Shown: one piece after another, positions 21,951 to 30,916 of the stretch
Numbering within the stretch: the first letter of the stretch is position 1
Layout: the number at the start of each line of letters is the position of its first letter
From: Poecilobothrus nobilitatus
Taxonomy: Eukaryota > Arthropoda > Insecta > Diptera > Dolichopodidae
Assembly (NCBI GenBank): GCA_947095535.1
Contig: OX352773.1
Coordinates: 84,664,670 to 84,728,669 of the forward strand
Length of the DNA: 64,000 nucleotides
Direction of reading: 5' to 3'
Made by a program: the position numbers and the translations under genes
Notes under the pieces: generated by a model
The model's input: only the letters and a program-made list of their open reading frames with translations
Told to the model about the DNA's origin: nothing
The model's database searches: none

Positions 21951-24354
21951 TTTAGAATTAAAATAAATTTGTATTAAATTTTAAAAGAGGCGGCATTTTC
22001 ATCTTTTTAGAAAATTTCTCTCACTATATGCAATTGTTAGTAGAATTAAGTTAACAAATTGATCTAAAAATAGTCTGGGTTTTTACAAAATTAAGCATTA
22101 TAGCCATGTTATTTGGGGATTTAAGTCAAAACTGAACAACATTTTTATATTGAAGTTTTTGAGTTGGGAATGGATATTATATTGGATATTCTTATTTTAT
22201 TAATAGTACATAAATAAATAAAATTTATTCTGCTAAATTTATTTTTAATTCAAAATTTAACATTTAATCAACAAATTTTTGAAGTAGACAACCGACGAAT
22301 AGTAAATAATAATCATAAATTTTTTTTTCTTTTTGATTTAAATTTTTCAAAAATCAATTTATTAATTTGCTATATAAATAAAAGGAAATGGTTTGGAATT
22401 TAATAAAAAAAATTAATCTTTGCATATTATTTAATATTTAATTTATCCCAACGGGTAAATAAATAAAAATAAATTTGTTTAAGTTTTTTTTTTCTCGTTT
22501 AAACAATCAGTTTTTACCGATCACATGCATAAATGTATAACGTACCTGAGATTTTTGCAATTATGCATTACTCAGGTGCGTAAAAAATTATAAAAAAAAT
22601 GTGTGTTTTTTTTTGTTTTCAGGTGTATCCTGTGTGTGTGTATGTTTGTGTGTGAACACGTGTACAACCTAAACGACTAAGTGAATTTTTTGAAATTTCA
22701 TATTTAAGGTTTTGAGAAAGATATCTTGGATTGATAAGCTTTTGCAGCAAATCGGAATATTTCGTAACAGAAAAATATTATGAAAAAAAATTAAGAAAAA
22801 ATTGTTACATAAGTAAAGAGCAATAACTTTGCTATAAAAGATTTTTTGATCCGACTAAATATAGTTTTATTTAATTAAACAACATATTTTTTTTTTGAAA
22901 GTCCAAATTTGATATAATGTATTGCAACACGCCACATGCATCATATGAAAACATTTTTTTTTTTGTTTTTATTATTTTTATTTCTCTAAAAATTTATATA
23001 TCCTAAGCATATATTGTCCTGTTATAATTGGTCAGCATCTATATTCTTATGATTGGTCGACCTTGACATTCCACTTAACTTTACTAACAAGTAAGTTTAA
23101 CGATTTTCTTTCATTTATGAATGAATGCGTTTCAACATGATATTCATCCCATCATTAACATTCTTATTTTTTTTATCTTCAAAATGAAGTTAATTTTGCA
23201 GTGTTTTGTCCATTCATAAATATGTACACATTATAATTTTTTTTACATTTTTTTTCCAACGTTTTTCGTATTCAACAGTTTTTTTTGTTAAGGTATTTTT
23301 TTTCTACATTTTTTGCTTTCAATATTTTTGTTTTCAATAAATCGACCTATATCCGAAATAAAAAAATTCAAAATGAATTATGATAAGAAAATTGCTTTGC
23401 GATTTTGGATTTTTAGGAATTTGGAATTTTGAATTTTGGAATTTTGTATTTGGGATTTCGTGGTCAACTCCCAAAATATATTGAAAAATTTTAAATTCCT
23501 AAAAACAAATGTAAAAAAGGTCTTTTGCAGTAAATTCACTCCATTTTTATTGAAGGTTAAAAAAATCACAAAAGAAAGTTTGAGATGCAGTTGTGAAGAA
23601 GTAACTATATATATGTATGTATATTTATAAAATAAAATTTTCTACTTCCAAAACATTGAAAGGAAATAAAAATTCCATTAATATGTCATTTTTGCTCCTG
23701 CTCCATTTCCAATACAAATTTAACAAGTTTATTATTACTCTTTGCACATCATATTTAATAAATATAGTTTAAAATCATTGAAATTTGTATTATGCGATTT
23801 TTAAGGGCACAGAATACGGGCTAAAAATTGGGAATTTTTGTAATTAAACTTGTTTGAATGTAAATTTGAAAATATATATATAGTGTTGTTTCTATTTTCG
23901 AGGATGCATACACAAACATAATACTAGGGAGCAGCACAATATTATCTTGACAAAGTTTTGAATGTTTTTTTCAGAAAATCTTTTTGAGAGAAAATTTCGT
24001 AAAAGAAAATCTTAAATAACAAAATCTAGAACTTTATCTTGAAATTAACTATTACTTTCAAGTTTTTAAAAAATTAGTGTGGTGTGTTTTAAACCTAATA
24101 TTAATATGAAAAAGATTAAGAGGAGGTAAAAAAAAATATGAAGAAAAGAAAAATTTCTTTGTGTGCGATATTTGGTAACAAAATCAGAATTCAAATAATT
24201 TGGTTAACAAGGGGCGGCACTCGCAACTATTTGAAATAGTTTGTTTTTTAAATATATGTGTACAAAAAACTATTAGAAAGGACTTTATTGATTACATTGT
24301 TTTTGATGATTTTGTCCCAAAAAAAATTTTATTTTCAAGAGTTTTGTTTTTATG
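21951..24354. other. AT-rich DNA with simple repeats
   Basis: Contains a TG-rich run at 22628-22665 and a GGAATTTTG-type simple repeat at 23395-23465 that has the same words as the foldback element at 51763-52222. Nothing coding. Confidence 0.45.
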
Positions 24355-24560
24355 TGTTCAAGGATATAATAAATTTTACATTAAGTTTGTGACACTCTAA
24401 TGGAGCTGAGCTAGATATAGACTCAAGTATGTATGGACCGGATCAGAATCGAATTCTCAGTCGATTATGCTATATACTTCCGTCCAAAATCTAAACCAAA
24501 ATACTCGTAAGGCTGTTATCTTGAAAACTTTTAAGAATAAACCTCCTCTATCACCTCCTT
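24355..24560. repeat. Degraded INE-1-like fragment
   Basis: gagctagatatagactcaag, ggaccggatcagaatcgaa and cagtcgattatgctatatac are recognisable pieces of the core of families B/C. The GTCC run is reduced to ttccgtcc. Confidence 0.4.
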
Positions 24561-25906
24561 TCTTGGTGATCACCTCCTTTCTTGCTGAAAATTAAACAAA
24601 CGTCATATTAGATCATTATAAAACCTTTTATTTTATAGTTTCTTAGTTCACCAAAAAAGTGTTGCAGTAGACCTATCAAAAACTTTAAGAAGATTGAAGT
24701 TTTATATACGAAAATAGTTTCAAAATTTTCTAAATGAACATAAATAAATGGAAATAAGACAGAGTTGCTTTTAGTGCAATTTTTTTCTTCAAGGTTTCCG
24801 TAATTTTATTTTGTTTTTTTTTCTTTTTAGATGATTTTAATGGAAATACGAAATATATTTGAAATTAAAAACAAAAAAAAAAATTTAATAATGATGCTTT
24901 TAAGAGCCATTAAATTTTTCTTATAAATTTCATTGTAATTATGTACGGAATTTCTTTTTTTTTTGCGATTTAATTTTTCATTTAAAAAATTATGACAGCA
25001 TGAGATGAAATTTTGTTTTCACTTGAATTGTTTTAAAGATATATTTCTTGATAATAGCGTTAAAAAACATTGTTTTAAATTATCTTTTTGTTTTTTCGAA
25101 GTTTACAGCGTTTACTTAGGATACATCGATTTAGACCAATTTTCCAAATGGTTAGCTTTTAGTTCAAGTACTTTGAACTATTTTGGACTATTTTATTTAT
25201 TCTAGTTGACTTTAAATAATAATTTATAATCAAAATATATCTTAAGATACAATAAAAATATTTGAAATATAAAGCATATAAAACTTCTTTACAAAGTGTG
25301 TATTAATAGAAGAATCTATTGCATAAATAGGACGAATATACTTAAAAAAAAATCTACATAAATGAATTATTACAGCACTTTATTGCACGTGCAACTCCTT
25401 CTCTTAAATTATTTAAACTTGAGAAAGTCTGAATATTTTATCTTCATTTTGTTCAATCAACAAAAAAAAAAAAAAAAATTCCGAAATATAATATTGAAAT
25501 TTTTGCAATTGAACAAAAGAATAAATTTTTTTTTTTTGAGAATTGATAAAAGAATTTCTTTTAATTTGATGTACAATTAATTTCATCAAGCCTCCAGATA
25601 TTTTGTATTAAATTAAAAATCGATTCAATAAATTGTTACTGGTGATGTTTTTTAACCCTAAAATTGAATTATAATTTAACAATAATATTAAATTACACAT
25701 CTAACACCTACTTAGATTAAAATTTTAAAAAATTTAAAATTATTATTTATAATTTTGAGACTTTTAAATATGTAAAATGACAATGGGCTCTTCCAATATC
25801 TTCCAAATGAAGTTTATATTTTTAAAGATTTCAAAATTTTAAATGAATTCAGTTTTCTGAAGTCTAGTATGAAAATTTATTTCAACTTTTCTTCTTTTAA
25901 TGTATA
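24561..25906. other. AT-rich DNA, nothing recognised
   Basis: Low-complexity sequence with poly-A (25460-25478) and poly-T tracts. Open frames such as 25005-25205 are rich in F, L, K and N, as expected from composition. Confidence 0.45.
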
Positions 25907-26140
25907 CTAGAAAATCCCCTGTGCAATTGCACAATTTCTATAGATTCAAAAATATTTACGTTATAATACTGACTCCCTTACTACCTGTATTAAGGGAGGG
26001 AATATTACATGTATTTTTTTAGCTTAGATGTATTAAGTACCTAACTAAAATAACTTATGGATTTTTAATTTAATTTGAATTTTTTAGGTGTAGGGTATAA
26101 ATAAGTCGGTTGCATCGACTTACTGTTACTTCTACTTGTT
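25907..26140 (-). mobile_element. Short non-autonomous Helitron-like element
   Basis: On the minus strand it ends with a perfect palindrome (25920-25933, TGTGCAATTGCACA), then 9 bases, then CTAG followed by T: the layout of a Helitron 3' end. The other end (acctaactaaaataactta, ggatttttaattt) is shared with 6490-6545. Non-coding; about 234 bp. Confidence 0.6.
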
Positions 26141-28075
26141 TTTTTTTTGCTTGAAAAAAATTTGCTGAATTTATTTTATTTAGATGTACTTTGGAAGAGG
26201 TTTTTGGTATATTTAATAAAAGATTCATGTCTCTGATAATGAAATTTCATAAATTTTCGGGGGCTTTTTTTTGTGACGGTCGTTTTCGACAACTTTTTAA
26301 TTTAATGGTTTAATAATAAATTAGTACAAAATTATGAATCTATTGTGAGAAAAGGCTTCTAAAATGATATTTTCTATGTTATTTTTTCTTTTTTTTTAAG
26401 GAAAATATCCATTTCTATAATATTTAGTAAGTTTCTGATTTCTGTTATGAAATATAATTAGCTAAGTCTGCCGAATTATATTAAAAAAATCGAATATTTT
26501 ATGTTATATCAAAAATGCAGCTTAAAAAATCAAAATTCCAACCTAAGTAAACAAAACTACTTTAAAGCCTACTGCGAAGCTTTTACCAGCTTTTATAATA
26601 GTGAAAACAAAATCAAGAATAAAATCGGCCTATTGTTTCTTATAAATATAAGACTTACTATAAACTTTGCTCTTTTCACTTCAAGTCTTTTAGATTTATT
26701 AAGAGTATTTTTATTTTTTTCAAAACAAAGAGTCATTTGATAACTGCCAACAGGAGATTAATAATTTATTTTTAATTTACCGCTGCGACCAGTTCATAAT
26801 GGATGTGGCAGTCAAATTTAAAAATTAAATATTTGCTTTAAATTTTGTGTCGAAAGTACTTTTTAAAAAGTAAAAGTTTGTGTCTCTGATAAGTCTTTTA
26901 GTCAAAGATTTGTGTCTCTGATAATAAAATTTTAAATTATTAAATAAATATACAGAAATATCATCATTGCCAGGTTAGTTTATATTCAGTGTGAGTGTTT
27001 TATTATAAATATAAAATATATTTTTTTACATGTTGGCAAGGTCTCGCCAACATCTTGTGTATTATATTATAGATATAAGTAGTTAAATATGTGAAATTTA
27101 TAAATATGTAAAGTTTTCCTAAATTATTTGTAAATTAAAAATAATCTCTCATAAATTTCAGATTTTTCAGATCAGTATCTACTGAAATATTTACATACAT
27201 ATATACATAGGTATAACTAAAATTGATTAAAATGCATAGGTATAACAAATCAGTTATAGAAAAAAAATAAGTATAGATATAAAAAAGTATAACATTTTGT
27301 TAAAATAAATTGGATTTGTTTGCTCCTCCACCTTTAATTTTAGATTTTCATTATACTTACATTTAAAAATATTTCAAAAACTTTTCCCGCACTTTTTTTT
27401 TTTTTAACATGAATTTAAAATATGGAATATTTTTTTCTCTTACATTCTTTTATTGCAAATTATTATTCATGAGTTTATTTTTTGATATTCTAGAATCTAT
27501 AGTTGTTTATATATAGTATAAAGAAAGCTATATATTAATACATAATTGTACTTAGGGTTATTTTTATAATTTTTTAATTTATCAATAAAAAAAGAAAAAT
27601 TTATTTTTGTCCACCTTTAATGTTCACATCGATTTACTTAGCAATGAAGGACGGTTTTACTTTCAATCAAATGGAATAAAACAGAAGAAAACTTAAAATA
27701 AAATTTACCTTTAGGACTGTTTTACAATATGATAAAAATTTCCTTTATTTCGTATTCTTTGAAAATTAAGTACATATTATATCTAAATATTTTTACGCAC
27801 ACTTTTTCACCATTTTTTTTATTATATTTTACAAGGCAAAATTTACAATTATTGTAACCATTTTTAAAAAATATTTTTGTTCTATAGTCCACCCTTCATA
27901 TTGAAATTATAATTTATTAAAGTATTTGAAATCATCCTCAGCCACTGGGTATAGATACAGATACCTATACTTTATTTAAAGATTTTTCATTGTCTTTTGT
28001 TATAATTAAGAAAATTGCCCCTTAAGCAATAATACGACATCTTAATCCCTTGTTTGTGTTATAGTAAAGCTCGAG
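26141..28075. other. AT-rich DNA with one GC-rich hairpin
   Basis: The hairpin ATGTTGGC-aaggtctc-GCCAACAT is at 27030-27053. No CTRR follows at the usual distance. The rest is low-complexity AT DNA up to the errantivirus target site. Confidence 0.45.
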
Positions 28076-28081
28076 TTTATT
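28076..28081 (+). repeat. Target-site duplication of errantivirus copy 2 (left)
   Basis: TTTATT, repeated at 36481-36486. Gypsy-group integrases usually duplicate 4 bp, often in alternating pyrimidine-purine targets; here the visible match is 6 bp in an AT-rich site, so part may be chance. Confidence 0.7.
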
Positions 28082-28346
28082 ATTTATATTTTTATAATTA
28101 AGCGAAATAATAAAAATATTGTTTGTTTTGTTTTATACTTGACTTTTATTTATTTATTTATTTTTATATATAACATTATTTTGTTTTACATTAGATTTTT
28201 ATTTATTTATTTATTTTTATATATAACAAAACAATTTCTTTTTATTTATTCAACTTTTTATATAACAAAACAACTTCTGATCGAACCAACGTCCAGTAGC
28301 AGAATCAATGCATTTTTATATTAGAATATTTACATTCTTAATAAGT

Positions 28347-28365
28347 CACGTTGCAATGCAACGTG
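28347..28365. repeat. 19-nt perfect palindrome in the LTR
   Basis: CACGTTGCA-A-TGCAACGTG. Present at the same place in the other LTRs (36301-36319, 4562-4580). It contains CACGTTG/CAACGTG half-sites that could bind a dimeric factor, or it could fold in RNA. Confidence 0.85.
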
Positions 28366-28444
28366 CTGAGAAAATTATTATTGAAGTTTGGAATGTACAG
28401 TTATTTTAAGATAGGATCATGTTACAAGTTACAATAATATGTTG

Positions 28445-28472
28445 ACGCGCGCAAAAGTAAGTTTGCGCGTGT
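28445..28472. repeat. CG-rich inverted repeat in the LTR
   Basis: ACGCGCGCAAA-agtaag-TTTGCGCGTGT, 10 of 11 positions paired. It is very CG-rich inside an LTR that is otherwise mostly A/T, and is conserved in all three LTRs. Confidence 0.8.
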
Positions 28473-28492
28473 GGAAGAAAATAAAAATATAT

Positions 28493-29745
28493 TCAAAACA
28501 TTGTTTTATTACAGGGTGACATAACTTCCCCACCCTTTGACGGAGGCTCCGACGAAGTTATCTTGATTGTTTTGTTTTTATAACAATTTTTTAACTTTAC
28601 AATTTGAATTAATAGTACAATTATAATTATTACTATTATTATTTTAGTTACATAATTTACAATATTTCCAATTTTATTAGTATACAAGATTTCTTTAATT
28701 TGTTCTCTGTTATTTTTAATGTTTTTTACATGCAGTTCTTCAAAGTTTAACAATTCATTATTATTGACATTTCTTTTTATAATTACATTTAAAGTAGGTA
28801 AAATTATATGGTCTTTTATTTCGATTTCAAAATTTTTATATGTTAAATTATTAATTCTAATTTGACATTTTTCGAATCTTATTAAATTAGTACCTTCAAT
28901 GAAGGTTTCAAAATTATTACAATTATGGAATATCTGTGTTCTTTTAATATTTTTTATAATTATAAGACCATTTTTAATTTCTGTAATAGATTGTTCGAAA
29001 AAATTTTTAAACATACAATTAGCTTCCTTATTATTAAAAATATTATATGTACAGTTATCTTTTATATCTTTTAAGTTTTTCTTTAGATTTTGAATTACAT
29101 TTGAGTGATAAATATTTTTATTTTCATCAATCAGAATTTCCTTTTCTCCTATATATAAAATTTTATTGTCTTTAGTAGGTAAAGGTTCTATTAAGATTTT
29201 AGAATAGAGTTTATTAGTAAAATTTGGTATTAATAGAATTATGACTATTTCGTTTCCGAATGTTATTATATTAATTTTGATATTTGTCAGAATGTCCAAG
29301 TTTTGTATTATGTTAAATTCTTCGTCTGTTAGTATATTTTTTGATAGTATTCCTAATCTGCTCATTAGTAGTGTCTGTTCAATATCGTCAATGTGATTTC
29401 TGAGTAAGGTAATGTCGTAATTAATTTGATACATGCACTCCATAAGTGCCATTTGGTGTTCCATTTTAGATATTTTATTGTTGAGTTCATTAGTTAAATT
29501 TGTTACGAATTTTCTTATTGTGTGTTGTTGATTCTTGATATGTTCTGTAATGTTGTAAGTTTGTTCAATTAGGTCAGAGTTTATTTTAACTTGTTTATTG
29601 TTTTCTGTTATTAACATTTTGTTGTTATCTGTTAAAGCTTGTAGTTTGTTACGTATTTGAATTTCATCGTCGCTGTCCATCGTGCCTGTTATGTACTTTA
29701 GCACTTTTCCTATTCCGTTTACAAGTCCTCTTTTGTTTCTTTTGT
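28493..29745 (-). CDS. env: Env, transmembrane part (frame 2 of broken env)
   Basis: C-terminal part of the envelope glycoprotein that would mediate membrane fusion in an infectious errantivirus. The frame is open upstream of the first Met and includes an RNKR furin-type site at about 29734-29745, directly followed by GLVNG, the usual start of the errantivirus fusion peptide. About 400 residues follow: a coiled-coil-prone stretch (EITENNK..., IRKFVTNLTNELNNKISKM), several N-glycosylation sequons, a hydrophobic anchor at about 24 residues of I/V/L near the C-terminus (about 28595-28665), and a short tail encoded across the polypurine tract into the LTR. The frame is separated from the signal-peptide part by a one-base frame offset, so this copy cannot make full Env by ordinary translation. 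Confidence 0.85.
28527..28538 (-). other. Polypurine tract
   Basis: Read on minus: AAAGGGTGGGGA immediately before the AGTTAT start of the 3' LTR. It primes plus-strand DNA synthesis. The env frame reads through it. Confidence 0.9.
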
Positions 29746-30065
29746 GAGGAATAATGTTTTTTTATTTTAGAGACTAGTGATTTGTAGTTGTGAGTTATTG
29801 TATTAAATATTGGTCCGTTCGAACTCAGTTCAGTTGAAAATGGTTGTATGTTGGTCCATATGTCTTGAAGGGTTTCTTCGTACTTTGTAATGTTGATTAT
29901 GTGTAGGATTTTGTTATAGTTGGTTATAAGTTTTACTTCTCCTAGTTTTAAGTTAATATGTCCGTTTTTATTATTGTTCAAGTCTTGAATATCTATTATC
30001 TGAGATGTTGATAGATTGACAAATTCGAAGAGAATGTAGAGACTTAGTATGCTGTACTTTTTCAT
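29664..30065 (-). pseudogene. env: Env, N-terminal surface part (frame 1 of broken env)
   Basis: It starts at a good ATG (ACCATGA context) with a signal peptide (MKKYSILSLYILFEFV..., hydrophobic core to about residue 20). The following 85 residues look like the N-terminus of errantivirus Env (GEVKLITNYNKILHIINI, LQDIWTNIQPF). Near residue 100 it meets a run of seven A (29757-29763 as T on plus). Beyond this the frame encodes about 33 residues of basic, unrelated sequence, while the Env-like sequence continues in another frame. The surface domain is short compared with typical errantivirus Env of about 450-500 residues in total, but the sum of both parts fits. The break could be a real mutation or a homopolymer error in the assembly. 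Confidence 0.8.
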
Positions 30066-30076
30066 GGTGGAAAGGT

Positions 30077-30086
30077 CCTAAAAAGA
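30077..30086 (-). other. Candidate splice acceptor for env mRNA
   Basis: On the minus strand CTCTTTTTAG ends at 30078, and the exon would begin GACCTTTCC 13 bases before the env ATG at 30065. Errantivirus Env is known to be made from a spliced RNA, so position and quality fit. The candidate donor is GTGAGT at 35724-35729. Confidence 0.55.
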
Positions 30087-30157
30087 GATTTGTTTTTTTT
30101 TTTTTTTTAAAAAAGGAAATATTAGTAAATAGTAATTTATAGTTATTTTGTAGGATT

Positions 30158-30916
30158 TTATAAATTGTTATTCTGTCTTGAATGACCTGAGATAAGATTT
30201 TTCATTTTACTTCTATGTTTTGTTAAGTTTCCTTTGGTGTTTACTTTAAGTCTGATATGTAATGGGTTTTGGAACTTTTTTCGTTTTCTAACGTGGGTTT
30301 TATAATATTTATGGCCAGTGTCTTTGTCGACTACGTGTTCTTCATCAGTTAATTCGGTGTCTATTTTTCGGAATTTTGAATGATTTTTTCCTCCCCTTAT
30401 TTCTTTAATGTAGTTGATTCCTGCTTCTAAAGATATGTCGACTTTGTTTTCGTTTGCTTTTTCAATAACGCGGTTTTTCTTTTCTAATATTTTGTTGTAG
30501 ATTTGTTCGTATTCGCTTTCTGTTATTTTACCTTGAATGAAATCTATTGGTTTCTTGTTTGTTGAGGAGTGTATCGTATTGTTGTAATACCCGTTTATTA
30601 AAATCATTTGCTCTTCGATTGGTAGATTTTTCTTTGTATGTTTTAATAGTCTGAGGTGCTCGTTGATGGTGTTATGCAAGCGCTCTATGTCTGCGTTACT
30701 GTTGTGATTTGAATTGGAAGTGTAGTGGATTGTGATATTATTTTCTTCCAAAAATTTTCTCATTAAATGGGATTTCATTCCTAATTCGTTATCAGTAACT
30801 ATTTTCGCTATGTTACCGTATGTGCTAATATACTTTGCAATTGCTCTTCTGAATTCTGCCTCACTTCTATTTTGTACTTTAGTGAACATGGCGATTTTAC
30901 TGAATTTATCGATCAT
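30158..30916 (-). CDS. pol: Pol, integrase catalytic core and C-terminus (after frame break)
   Basis: Continuation of the integrase in a different frame from the rest of pol. IDKFSKIAMF is the strand after the first catalytic position. The second Asp lies in IVTDNELG and the Glu in ADIERLHNT, spaced D-x35-E as in retroviral integrases. The C-terminal 100 residues are basic (KYYKTHVRKRKK). The start shown is only the first ATG; there is no evidence for independent translation. The first catalytic Asp is not visible in either frame: the triplet at the expected place reads Asn and the DNA there (30946-30967) is locally rearranged. This copy is therefore predicted to be integrase-deficient unless the region is misassembled. 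Confidence 0.85.
   Translation of the reverse strand: MIDKFSKIAMFTKVQNRSEAEFRRAIAKYISTYGNIAKIVTDNELGMKSHLMRKFLEENNITIHYTSNSNHNSNADIERLHNTINEHLRLLKHTKKNLPIEEQMILINGYYNNTIHSSTNKKPIDFIQGKITESEYEQIYNKILEKKNRVIEKANENKVDISLEAGINYIKEIRGGKNHSKFRKIDTELTDEEHVVDKDTGHKYYKTHVRKRKKFQNPLHIRLKVNTKGNLTKHRSKMKNLISGHSRQNNNL

Larger units (their letters stand above)
28082..28526 (-). repeat. 3' LTR, copy 2 (445 bp)
   Basis: No difference from the 5' LTR at 36036-36480 was found. It contains direct subrepeats ending TATATAACA (28142-28180, 28197-28230, about 28240-28270), a 19-nt perfect palindrome (28347-28365) and an imperfect CG-rich inverted repeat (28445-28455 with 28462-28472). The env reading frame ends inside it. 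Confidence 0.95.

Noticed and set aside
30158..30916. Separate integrase gene
   Set aside because: Its start lies inside the catalytic core and the preceding zinc domain is at the end of the other frame, so it is a broken part of pol.
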